A stretch of 64,000 bases of DNA from RI-153 sp963752935 (lineage in GTDB: Bacteria; Chloroflexota; Anaerolineae; Caldilineales; Caldilineaceae), in NCBI GenBank assembly GCA_963752935.1, contig CAVWAL010000008.1:620001-684000 (forward strand), read 5' to 3'. This document shows positions 35,939 through 44,121 of the stretch, in pieces; positions within the stretch are counted from its first letter, which is position 1, and the number at the start of each line of letters is the position of its first letter. The translations under genes were made by a program, and so were the position numbers. The notes beneath the pieces were generated by a model. That model was not told where the DNA came from, searched no databases, and saw only the letters and a program-made list of their open reading frames with translations.

Positions 35939-36024
35939 GGCGATCAGGAGATCGGCGATTGATGATCTCGATGCGATGCTCTCACCATCTGGAGTTCGCC
36001 AGATCGGCCGATCGCCTGATCGCC
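35939..36024. promoter_or_regulatory. Imperfect hairpin in the gap between the two DAHP synthase genes
   Basis: GGCGATCAGGAGATCG at 35939-35954 pairs with 36009-36024 at 15 of 16 positions, around a 54-base loop. The 245-base gap upstream of copy 1 is much longer than other gaps in this block, so an internal promoter or a leader with regulation seems likely. No strong sigma-70 pair was seen. Confidence 0.4.
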
Positions 36025-36158
36025 GTTGATGTCGATAATACGACTAAGAATCTATCCGGAAGTTCACAGCAGCCCGGCGCAGTTGGCCTGTTTAGCGCGG
36101 ACGCAGTGCTGCGCACTGGTATTGACGGATAGACACTAAAGAAGCAGCAGAAACAGCG

Positions 36159-37229
36159 TTACCCCGCCACCTTTACCCGGCCATTTGCGATTTCTGCTCT
36201 GTCTGCCGGCAACGTGGCGATGGATCGATCCACGGCGGCGGCGACGCGACGCAGATCGGTCATCAACTGGGCGAATCGCTCGGGTTTCAGGCTCTGATCG
36301 CCGTCGCTGAGGGCGTCGTCAGGATTTTGGTGTACTTCGATCATCAGCGCATCGGCGCCGGCGGCAATGGCGGCCTTGGCCATCGACGGGATCAATTCCC
36401 AATCGCCGGTGCCATGCGATGGATCGGCGACCACGGGCAGATGGCTGGCCCGGTGCAACACAGGGAGGGCATTGAGATCGAACGTGTTGCGCGTCGCCGT
36501 CTCGTAGGTACGAATACCACGCTCGCACAGCATGACATTGTAGTTGCCGTTGCTGAGAATGTACTCGGCGCACATGAGCAGTTCCTTGATCTCGCCACTG
36601 ATGCCGCGCTTGAGCATTACCGGTCTCTGCACCTTGCCCACTGCCTGCAACAGCCCATAATTCTGCATGTTGCGGGCGCCGATCTGCAAAATGTCGGCAT
36701 ACTCGGCGACCATCTGCACCGTCTCGACTGTCATCACCTCGGTGATGACGGGCAGACCGGTCTGCTCGCGTGCTTCGGCCAGATATTGCAGACCTTTCTC
36801 ACCCAGCCCCTGGAAGCTGTACGGGCTGGTGCGCGGCTTGAACGCCCCCCCACGCAGCACGGTGGCGCCCGCCTCCTTGACCATATGCGCCACTTCGAGG
36901 ATCTGTTCGCGGCTTTCCACGCTGCACGGACCCGCCATGACGACAATGTCGTCACCGCCGATCTGGACGCCGTTGACGTCGATCACCGTGTTGTGCGGAT
37001 GGCTTGTACGCCCGGCCAATTTGTACGGCTCCTGAATACGCACTGTTTTCAGCACGCCAGCCATCGCATCAAAAACGGACCGCTCGACCTGGGTCAGATC
37101 CCCCACCAACGCTACGACGGTGTGATCGGCTCCGTAGATGGGATGCGATGAAGCGCCCATGCGTCCGGCTTTGCTGATCACGCTGGCGATCTCGGCGGCT
37201 GTTGCATCTGGTTTCATGACGACAATCAT
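36159..37229 (-). CDS. aroF: DAHP synthase, copy 2 (type I-beta with N-terminal regulatory domain)
   Basis: A 356-residue paralogue of the adjacent enzyme. It shares the N-terminal regulatory domain (MIVVMKPDATAAEIASVISK) and the barrel motifs AGPCSVESREQILEVAHM, RGGAFKPRTSPYSFQG, VITEVM, LKRGIS and VADPSHGTGD. It is longer by 18 residues, mainly a C-terminal tail (LPADRAEIANGRVKVAG). ATG 37229 with AAAGGAGAA is used in place of the longer ORF start at 37268. It is transcribed ahead of copy 1, after pheA. Divergence of the tail and the regulatory domain suggests a different feedback profile. Confidence 0.95.
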   Translation of the reverse strand: MIVVMKPDATAAEIASVISKAGRMGASSHPIYGADHTVVALVGDLTQVERSVFDAMAGVLKTVRIQEPYKLAGRTSHPHNTVIDVNGVQIGGDDIVVMAGPCSVESREQILEVAHMVKEAGATVLRGGAFKPRTSPYSFQGLGEKGLQYLAEAREQTGLPVITEVMTVETVQMVAEYADILQIGARNMQNYGLLQAVGKVQRPVMLKRGISGEIKELLMCAEYILSNGNYNVMLCERGIRTYETATRNTFDLNALPVLHRASHLPVVADPSHGTGDWELIPSMAKAAIAAGADALMIEVHQNPDDALSDGDQSLKPERFAQLMTDLRRVAAAVDRSIATLPADRAEIANGRVKVAG

Positions 37230-37330
37230 GGTGTTCTCCTTTGGGTAGTAGCAGATTACAGTTTGCAAAGAGCAGCTAGCAGAAAAGGCAAAAACAAAAA
37301 GGAAAGTAACGGTTCAGGTGCGAAGGAAAA

Positions 37331-38188
37331 TCAGATTTGTAGCAGTGCGCCCTGAGCACCCATCTCGATCTCTGGCTGGACCGCAGCGGGGAAGCTGCCC
37401 AACAATTTGACGAAGGCGGCGCGGTTCAGCAAGCCTAACAACGCCTGGCTACACGCTTCCTCTTGCCAGTGGCCCTCAAAATCGAGGTAAAAGACATATT
37501 GCCAGGGCCGGTTGCGTCGAGGACGGCTCTCGATCTTGGTCAAGTTGATCGACCGGGTGGCGAATTCCCCCAGGCAGCCGTAGAGTGCGCCTGGGCTGTG
37601 CGGCGTGGCAAAGACCAGCGACGTTTTGGCGTTTTCGCTGCGTGACGGCTCGCCCTTACCCACAATAAAGAAACGTGTGTAATTTGAGACAAAATCCTCG
37701 ATGCCCTCTTGCACGATCTCCAGGCCATAAGTCTGCGCCGACAACTTACTGGCGATCACGCCGATTCCCGGTTCAGGGTTAGCAGCCAGTTCCTTGGCGC
37801 TGCCGGCCGTGTCATACCAGGGGATGGCCTTGTACCCTTTGCGGTTGAGGAATCCTTCGCACTGGGCCAACGCCTGCGGGTGACTGCGCACCTGGCGGAT
37901 CTGCTCAGCTTCGCCGGGCAACGCCAACAGACAATGGCGCACCCGCAACACAATCTCGCCATGCACCTTCAGATCGTGTTCCAGTAGTAAATCGTAGGCT
38001 TTGTTGATGCTGCCGGCCAGAGAGTTTTCCACTGGCTGTACGCCAAAGGTAGCTTCATCCCGGTCCACGGCGGCGAAGATATGCTCAAACGCCTCGCAGG
38101 GCACCGTCTCCACGCCGACCCCGAAATGTTGCCGGATTGCCTCTTCTGAATAGGCGCCGGGTTCTCCTTGGAAAGCGACTCGTATCAT
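37331..38188 (-). CDS. pheA: Prephenate dehydratase with C-terminal ACT domain
   Basis: A 285-residue monofunctional enzyme that converts prephenate to phenylpyruvate. It has VAFQGEPGAYSEEAIRQHF at the start, ENSLAGSINKAYDLLL in the middle and NYTRFFIVG, the catalytic Thr-Arg-Phe motif. The ACT domain from residue ~195 holds GALYGCLGEFATRSINLTK and the ESRP phenylalanine-binding motif, so phenylalanine feedback is expected. Two in-frame ATGs exist (38194 and 38188); GAGG is eight bases from 38188, which is therefore preferred. The chorismate mutase is a separate gene upstream. Confidence 0.95.
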   Translation of the reverse strand: MIRVAFQGEPGAYSEEAIRQHFGVGVETVPCEAFEHIFAAVDRDEATFGVQPVENSLAGSINKAYDLLLEHDLKVHGEIVLRVRHCLLALPGEAEQIRQVRSHPQALAQCEGFLNRKGYKAIPWYDTAGSAKELAANPEPGIGVIASKLSAQTYGLEIVQEGIEDFVSNYTRFFIVGKGEPSRSENAKTSLVFATPHSPGALYGCLGEFATRSINLTKIESRPRRNRPWQYVFYLDFEGHWQEEACSQALLGLLNRAAFVKLLGSFPAAVQPEIEMGAQGALLQI

Positions 38189-38323
38189 TGCCATGTCCTC
38201 GTCCTGGTGCGTAAAAACAGAAACCACTCGTTCCAAATCTGGTAAATCCCGGCGGAAATCTGCCGATACTCTCTGCGTGGTACAGACGCCATACTTCCGT
38301 CATGGCATTTACGCCACAATCTA

Positions 38324-38761
38324 CTAGCGTTTACTGCCTCGCCACTGCGCCATCTGTTCGTCGATCCACGCCTGCAATTCGGCAACATCGATGGAATTTA
38401 CCAACGCCTTGTCGGGCCGCAAAGTCTGTGCCTCGCCCAAATAAACGTGTTGAATCTCTGCCTGCGTTTTTTCTGTATTCCAGTGCATCAACACCCGAAT
38501 ACAGCGGGGCAAGCTGTTGGGCACGGCCATTTCATGACCACAGATGAGCGGTACATCCAACCACCCCAACTGGCGTGCGGCCAACGCCGGATACTGAGAG
38601 ACGACATCGGGGGTAGTGGTGAAGGTAACACTCGCCACGTTTTCCGAATCAATCTGGTTGACATGGATCATCAGGGCCAACAACTCGCGCGTCGCCTTCA
38701 AGATCGCATCGGGTTTGTCTTCATCGATGGTCGTTGCGCCGCGTACCCCTCGACAGACCAT
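38324..38761 (-). CDS. aroH: Chorismate mutase, AroH type
   Basis: A 145-residue trimeric-type chorismate mutase, the fold known from Bacillus subtilis AroH. The N-terminus CRGVRGATTIDED has the active-site Arg; the middle has TTTPDVVSQYPALAARQLGW, and RCIRVLMHWNT and HVYLGEAQTLRPD carry the other active-site Arg and Tyr. ATG 38761 has AAGGAG seven bases upstream. It is the first gene of the minus-strand aromatic block, so the operon promoter should lie in 38762-38880, where no strong consensus pair was seen. It is 135 bases ahead of pheA, its next enzyme. Confidence 0.95.
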   Translation of the reverse strand: MVCRGVRGATTIDEDKPDAILKATRELLALMIHVNQIDSENVASVTFTTTPDVVSQYPALAARQLGWLDVPLICGHEMAVPNSLPRCIRVLMHWNTEKTQAEIQHVYLGEAQTLRPDKALVNSIDVAELQAWIDEQMAQWRGSKR

Positions 38762-38881
38762 ACACTGCTCCTTTGAACTAGGCATGAATTCTTAAGCCGT
38801 AAAAACCAATGCGCTGCGTGTATCGATGCAAGAAGCACCCCTGCTGCGGCGCTTCGCGTGTAGACCCGCCCGTGGGCAGAA

Positions 38882-39071
38882 GACCCCTCCCCAACCCTCC
38901 CCGCCGAAAAGATGCGGAGAGGGAGCCGTTGTCGTGTACAAGATGTGATCCTATATTGGAGACACCCATAACGCGACCGGCTCCGTGTAGGCGGCAACAG
39001 TCCTCCCCACGTCCGCTGTCCTCAGCGGCGCTGTCCTCAGCGGCTTTTACGGGGGGAGCTAGAGGGGGGTC
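38882..39071. repeat. Dispersed palindromic intergenic repeat, copy B (MITE-like)
   Basis: A 190-base element bounded by imperfect inverted arms: GACCCCTCCCC... (38882-38910) and its near complement ...GAGGGGGGTC (39045-39071). Inside are the segment shared with copy A (38921-38976) and two tandem palindromes, CCGCTGTCCTCAGCGG at 39013-39028 and the near-identical copy at 39029-39043. No coding potential beyond chance. It accounts for most of the gap upstream of aroH; bases 39072-39230 show nothing further. Confidence 0.65.
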
Positions 39072-39234
39072 AGTAGCCAACGAGCACGACCAGTTTCTTG
39101 TACGCTGCCACGAAAAGCCCCCGGCACTTGCTTATCTTAACGCCTATGCGGTAGCCTGCTCTCTCCGGCCTTTGCAGAACACTGCGACTGATTTGCGCCG
39201 CCATGTGCCAGATGTCGGAAGTGGACAAAAAGAA

Positions 39235-39261
39235 AGAGCGTGGAGGTCGTCTCCACGCTCT
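39235..39261 (-). terminator. Rho-independent terminator (minus strand)
   Basis: A perfect 11-bp stem (39235-39245 with 39251-39261) has, on the minus strand, a T-rich run directly after it (complement of AAAAAGAA). It ends 23 bases after the stop of the small minus-strand gene, which supports that gene being real. Confidence 0.85.
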
Positions 39262-39283
39262 CGTTGCATTCACGCAAGCTGCA

Positions 39284-39520
39284 CTACACAGCCCAACGCT
39301 CCTCAACCTGTGGAGACGATTGTGACACTGTAAAATAATAGCCAAACCAAAAGTTACCAAAAGAAAACCCGCGCCAGTCATGGCGCAGGTTCAAAGCAAG
39401 CATCACTTCATCGTGAGATGGCCCTTCAAGCAAAGAGATCGGCAGCAGACGCTCATCATTGCGAATGAGTGACTGTGTTGCCGGTTGATGATTCTTGGAT
39501 TGCTTGTTAGGACGGCGCAT
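39284..39520 (-). CDS. Small hypothetical protein, 78 residues
   Basis: A short ORF with no recognised family. It starts MRRPNKQSKNHQPATQSL, and a middle helix and an aromatic run (GFSFGNFWFGYYF) follow. It is supported by the terminator immediately after its stop, and by the absence of a competing ORF. The ORF can be extended to 39556, but the ATG at 39520 is nearer to an AGGT. Basic N-terminus and aromatic tail give no clear function. Confidence 0.5.
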   Translation of the reverse strand: MRRPNKQSKNHQPATQSLIRNDERLLPISLLEGPSHDEVMLALNLRHDWRGFSFGNFWFGYYFTVSQSSPQVEERWAV

Positions 39521-39688
39521 GAAGAGACCTGTTTCGAGTTTCGATTCGGCTACCACTGGTTACACTGCAGTATCAGAGGACTGTGCTGCGCAGAATAGCA
39601 CAGCCATTGGGCGATGTCAACTCCCAGACGGATCGGCGGATCGATTGCAATTCAAACGTGGACAAGTCAGACTCACCCCCAATTTGAC

Positions 39689-42364
39689 TCACCCGCGCGC
39701 ATCGGTGGGCAGCCGGACCCGGAAGGTCGATCCCAGATCCACCTGGCTTTCCACCTCGATGCTGCCACGATGTTTATTGACGATCTCAGAAACAATGGCA
39801 AGCCCCAACCCTGTGCCGCGGATATTGGATTGGCTGACGCGATTGCTGCGGTAGAAGCGATCAAACAGATGAGGCATATCCCGGCTCGAAATTCCCATGC
39901 CGGTATCTTCAACTTCCAGCCAGATCTGGTCCCTGGTATACCCCGTCGAGACTTTGATGGTCCCTGCAGACGTGTAGTTGATAGCGTTCGCGACCAAATT
40001 GGTGATGACCTGTACCAGTTGATTCGAGTCTGCCCACAGCATCGGCAGGTCCGAATCAAGTTCAATCGACAGCCCAAGACCAACAGCCTCGGCGCTAGGG
40101 AGCAGAACACCGTATACTTGCTCCACCAATTTGTTCAGGTCGACCTGTTGGAAGGCCTGCACGCCCGGGGCTAACTCCAGGCGCGAAAGATCTAGAATAT
40201 CTTCGGTGAGACGCTGTAGCAGATCGACCTGTTCTTGCAGGGTGTGTAGGTAGATAGAGTGCTTTTCGGGCCGACCATGTTCCAACAAGTTCAGGTACAT
40301 CTTCAGATTCTGGATCGGTGTGCGCAGCTCGTGCGAAACATCCGACACAAACTTAGACTTGAGCAGATCCAATTCCATCAGCCCCGCATTGGCCTCGGCC
40401 AGCGCCTGTGTACGTTCATCAACGCGCTGCTCCAAAGTCTCTACCACCTGGGCACGGTGGATGGCACTGGCCCCCATATCCGCGACAGCCAGGATCAAAC
40501 TCACTTCGGCATCGTTAAACGGGCGAGCGCGCACAATCCACAGAGCCCCGACGCGCAATTTATTCACGATCAACGGAGTGCACACGGCGGCCAAGGGTCC
40601 ATCCGGCAGATCAGGAAGATCAACCAGAGGATGACTGCGCAAATCAGCCGAGATGTAAGGTTGATCGTTCTGGAGCACGTCCCTGGATATTTTGGTGTAA
40701 ACACGCTTCATGCCAGACAACGCATCGTTCATGCCGTGGCTATCAACCAGTATCAAGTCCAACGTCTCGGTATCGAACAGTGCCAACGCACTGCTATCGG
40801 CACTCAGCATGTTAAGCAGTTCAGTGAGGATCACGGATTGAATAGAGGAGCGATCCATGGCAGAACGCAGGGATGACGAGATCAGCGACAGCCGCTCCAG
40901 TTCGCTGGCTCGCCGTTGCGCTTCTCCAAACAGCCGGGCATTTTCAATCGTACTGGTTGCCTGGCGGGCGAAGGATCCCATGACCTCACGCTCTATCGAA
41001 GACCAACTGTGGGTGCAATCGTAGTAGCAGGCGACCACGGCAAGCGTCCTACCTTCGTAAATCAGAGGCCACATCGCCGTAGCAGAATACCCCTCCAACA
41101 CACCGAGCCGACGGAGAGTGGCATCGCCGGACATATGCGCCACATTCCGCAACAAAACGGGTTCCTTCATCTCCAAAAGAGGCGACCACGGCTCCCGCAT
41201 CACGCCGTTGAGCATCGCGTTGATCGTTTTCTGAGAGAGACCGGATGACCAGGGACAGACGGTCTCTCCTCGTGTGTTGCGCGTGAAGACAGCGCAGCGA
41301 TCGGCGCCACTCAGCTCGGTTGCCCCCTCACCGATCACCTGCATCACTTCATCCAGCGTAAAGGATCGATTCAGTCGTTCGCCCAACTCTGAAAGACGGG
41401 TCGCCAGCCGGGCATGCTCCAGCCCTTGTGTGTAAAGCGTCAACCGCTGAAATACCTGCCCCAGTTGATTGGCAACATTCTGGGCCAACGCTAACTCTTC
41501 GGCATCAAAGCGGCGCGGCACATAGAATTCCAGCCCCAATAGGCCGCGCACTTTGTCACCCAACAGGATCGGCACCAATAGCATTGACTGCGTGTCGGGT
41601 TGCAGCATGAAACCAACCAAAGGTTGCACTTGTGGATCGGTCTGTGCATCGTTAATTGCCAACGGAGCCTTGTCGATCAGAATGTAGTCGATTATCGGGA
41701 TGCCGACCGACGAGATCCGAGTACCCAGTACACTGGGAAGCCGATCGTCCTCCTTATAATCGGCGATAAAATCCAGTATCGTCTGATCATCGTCGAAGAC
41801 AGCGACAGATCCCTGCGATGCCTCGAAAAAGCGGGCCAGGGTGGCGCACGCCTGTTGTAAAGCCGAGGGTAGATCTTGGGCCAGCGCCGTCAGTGACATC
41901 ACTTTGTTAAGCAGTGTGATCTCATTCAAATGGCGGCGCGTGCGCTCCTCGTTCTCCTGCTGCAGGGCCACGTCGCCCCCACTGTCTTTGACAGAGAGCA
42001 GCGAAGCCCCTTTCGCCCGCCGTTGAGCCATATCACGAAAGGTGTAGAGCAGAGATCCCACTTCGTTGTCGATGGCCTTTACCGAAGCCAAGAGATGATG
42101 CGTTTTGCCGTCCTTGTGCACGAAGGTGCAGGGCAGGTCATGGACAACATGGACACCAGCCAGTTGTACTGGATCAACGAGGGGACCGCCCAACAGTTGG
42201 TCGATCCGCCCCATGCCGCGCACCTCCTCGACGCTGTAGCCGAAAATGCGCTGTACATTGGAGCAAACGAAGGTGAAGCACCCATCGTCGTCGGTAATCA
42301 GAATCGTCTCTGAAGCCTGATCGAGCAACAGTTCACAAATTGAGGCAACACTCTCGTTTGACAT
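39689..42364 (-). CDS. Multi-sensor histidine kinase (PAS, three GAF, HisKA, HATPase)
   Basis: An 891-residue soluble kinase. A PAS domain fills residues ~8-115; GAF domains follow at ~165-310, ~335-475 and ~500-640. The coiled segment VVETLEQRVDERTQALAEAN leads into HisKA (SHELRTPIQNL, phosphorylated His near 677) and the ATPase: N box in NLVANAINYT, G1 DTGMGIS, F box FDRFYR and G2 GTGLGLAIV. No membrane helix is present, so it senses cytoplasmic signals. No receiver is fused or adjacent. The start ATG at 42364 lies 70 bases after the transporter gene upstream, and the two may be cotranscribed. Confidence 0.95.
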   Translation of the reverse strand: MSNESVASICELLLDQASETILITDDDGCFTFVCSNVQRIFGYSVEEVRGMGRIDQLLGGPLVDPVQLAGVHVVHDLPCTFVHKDGKTHHLLASVKAIDNEVGSLLYTFRDMAQRRAKGASLLSVKDSGGDVALQQENEERTRRHLNEITLLNKVMSLTALAQDLPSALQQACATLARFFEASQGSVAVFDDDQTILDFIADYKEDDRLPSVLGTRISSVGIPIIDYILIDKAPLAINDAQTDPQVQPLVGFMLQPDTQSMLLVPILLGDKVRGLLGLEFYVPRRFDAEELALAQNVANQLGQVFQRLTLYTQGLEHARLATRLSELGERLNRSFTLDEVMQVIGEGATELSGADRCAVFTRNTRGETVCPWSSGLSQKTINAMLNGVMREPWSPLLEMKEPVLLRNVAHMSGDATLRRLGVLEGYSATAMWPLIYEGRTLAVVACYYDCTHSWSSIEREVMGSFARQATSTIENARLFGEAQRRASELERLSLISSSLRSAMDRSSIQSVILTELLNMLSADSSALALFDTETLDLILVDSHGMNDALSGMKRVYTKISRDVLQNDQPYISADLRSHPLVDLPDLPDGPLAAVCTPLIVNKLRVGALWIVRARPFNDAEVSLILAVADMGASAIHRAQVVETLEQRVDERTQALAEANAGLMELDLLKSKFVSDVSHELRTPIQNLKMYLNLLEHGRPEKHSIYLHTLQEQVDLLQRLTEDILDLSRLELAPGVQAFQQVDLNKLVEQVYGVLLPSAEAVGLGLSIELDSDLPMLWADSNQLVQVITNLVANAINYTSAGTIKVSTGYTRDQIWLEVEDTGMGISSRDMPHLFDRFYRSNRVSQSNIRGTGLGLAIVSEIVNKHRGSIEVESQVDLGSTFRVRLPTDARG

Positions 42365-42434
42365 GTTCGTTCCGAATCAGCAGTTTCTTCCAACAAATCG
42401 CAAATTGCCCTGAAGTAGGGCATTCGGTCCTTCG

Positions 42435-44090
42435 CTAACGCAAAAGGACGAGTAATAACTGGGCCACAAGGATCTTCGTGATCGTCGCCACCGGGAAGAC
42501 CAATGCATAGCCGATGTTGGGCAGATCGTTCTCGGCTTGTTCGAGCGCAAACCCAAGCACCGCCGGCTGTGTCTGCACACCCGACAACATGCCAATCAAC
42601 AGTCCAAAGGGGATTTTGAGGACCTTGTAGCCGATCCACAGTGTTGTGAACGCCGTAACCAACGTCACGATCATACCGGCCAGAAAGATGAAAACGCCAC
42701 CACTTTGGGCAAATGTCGTGACAAAGGTGTACCCCGAACGCACACCAATCCCGGCCAGGAGGAGGATCAACCCTATCTGGCGCAATGTCAGATTGGCGCT
42801 GTAGGGCAGTGTCCACACCACGGGGCCGGTGCGTCGCCACGCCCCCAGGATCAGCCCCACGATCAGTGGCCCCCCGGCGAAGCCTAACTTGAAGGTAACG
42901 CCCCCCGGCAGCGGGATGGGCACCAGCCCCAAGAGCAACCCCAAAGAGAGCCCCAGGCCAAAGGAGAGCAGATTGATTTCGCTCAGATCCTTGTACGAAT
43001 CCCCGAAAAACTGACTGACTGCCCCCATCTGGTCGCGCGGCGCCACGACACGCACACGATCGCCTAGTTCCAATTCAGTGTTGCCGTAGGCAAGTACGTC
43101 GATGTCCCCGCGGCGGATACGGGTGACCAGTGCGCCAAACCGATCGGGCAGATCAAGATCGGCGAGTTGACGACCGACCACACGCTGATCCGACACAAAG
43201 ATGCGGCGGAAGTCGTACCGGCTGCGGTCAAACTCAAGATGCACGTCGGTCAGTTCACCCAGATCGAGGATCGTCTTGTCCACAGCCTCGGGCGTGCCGA
43301 TCACGCTGACCAGATCCCCGATCTGCAACTGAGTGTCGCCGGTGATCAACGTAATCTGATCACCACGGCGCAGCCGCCCAAAGACAACGCCCCAGGCCCG
43401 GCGCCGGGCAATCACTCGCAGCGGAACCGTGGTAACGTCCACATTCTGGATCAGAACCGTGCGGTTGTACAACTGCTGCTCGACGGCGTGGATATCGCGC
43501 ACCCGCGCCGCATCGGTGCGATAGTCGATTTTCCACAACCGCTGCAGCACGAAGACGGCCAGGATCATGCCCAGAACACCCATTGGGTAAGCAACGGAAT
43601 AGCCGATCACGGGCAGAGCCAGCAATGTTTCCCGCTGATCAGGGGCCGCCGTATTGCGAATGAGATCGAGCAGCCCGGCCAGCGCCGGCGTATTGGTCAG
43701 GCTGCCTGCGTACATGCCCGCGGCCACGGCGGCCGGCAGTTCAAGGATCGCGTAGGCAGCGCCGGTAACAAGCGCCGCTAACAAGAGCACCGCCACCACG
43801 AATAAATTATCGCGCAATCCCTTGCGCCGAAACGAGGCAAAAAAGCCTGCCCCACTGCTGACCCCAATCGTATAGACAAAGATCGTGAGGCCAAGCAAAA
43901 AGATGATCTCAGGCAGTGCCAGGTCTGGATGCAGCGCGCCCACGGCCAACCCCACAAAGAGCACGGCAGCCACGCCCAAACTACTGCCCGCCACTTTGAT
44001 GCGGCCTAATGGATAGCCTATCGCCGTCACGAGAAAGAGCAACAAGAGGGGATTTTCGATCAAAATATCGATGATGCTTTGGGGGATCAT
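42435..44090 (-). CDS. AspT/YidE/YbjL-type transporter with two TrkA-C domains
   Basis: A 551-residue membrane protein of the aspartate:alanine exchanger family. N-terminal helices (~8-165) include VSSGAGFFASFRRKGLRDN and AGMYAGSLTNTPALAGLLD, both diagnostic. Two TrkA-C (RCK_C) domains lie at about 195-280 and 285-365, and a second membrane half follows with TFKLGFAGGPLIVGLILG and GVQTQPAVLGFALEQ. The frame is open upstream to 44303, but ATG 44090 gives the normal N-terminus. AGGT precedes it. Substrate unknown: members carry acidic amino acids or dicarboxylates. It follows selB by 31 bases. Confidence 0.9.
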   Translation of the reverse strand: MIPQSIIDILIENPLLLLFLVTAIGYPLGRIKVAGSSLGVAAVLFVGLAVGALHPDLALPEIIFLLGLTIFVYTIGVSSGAGFFASFRRKGLRDNLFVVAVLLLAALVTGAAYAILELPAAVAAGMYAGSLTNTPALAGLLDLIRNTAAPDQRETLLALPVIGYSVAYPMGVLGMILAVFVLQRLWKIDYRTDAARVRDIHAVEQQLYNRTVLIQNVDVTTVPLRVIARRRAWGVVFGRLRRGDQITLITGDTQLQIGDLVSVIGTPEAVDKTILDLGELTDVHLEFDRSRYDFRRIFVSDQRVVGRQLADLDLPDRFGALVTRIRRGDIDVLAYGNTELELGDRVRVVAPRDQMGAVSQFFGDSYKDLSEINLLSFGLGLSLGLLLGLVPIPLPGGVTFKLGFAGGPLIVGLILGAWRRTGPVVWTLPYSANLTLRQIGLILLLAGIGVRSGYTFVTTFAQSGGVFIFLAGMIVTLVTAFTTLWIGYKVLKIPFGLLIGMLSGVQTQPAVLGFALEQAENDLPNIGYALVFPVATITKILVAQLLLVLLR

Positions 44091-44121
44091 AGTACCTGCC
44101 GAATCGAGTTGATTGACTATG

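Noticed and set aside
38698..39080. Minus-strand ORFs in the gap upstream of aroH
   Set aside because: They run through repeat copy B and have Arg/Cys-rich composition without start signals; the repeat explains them.
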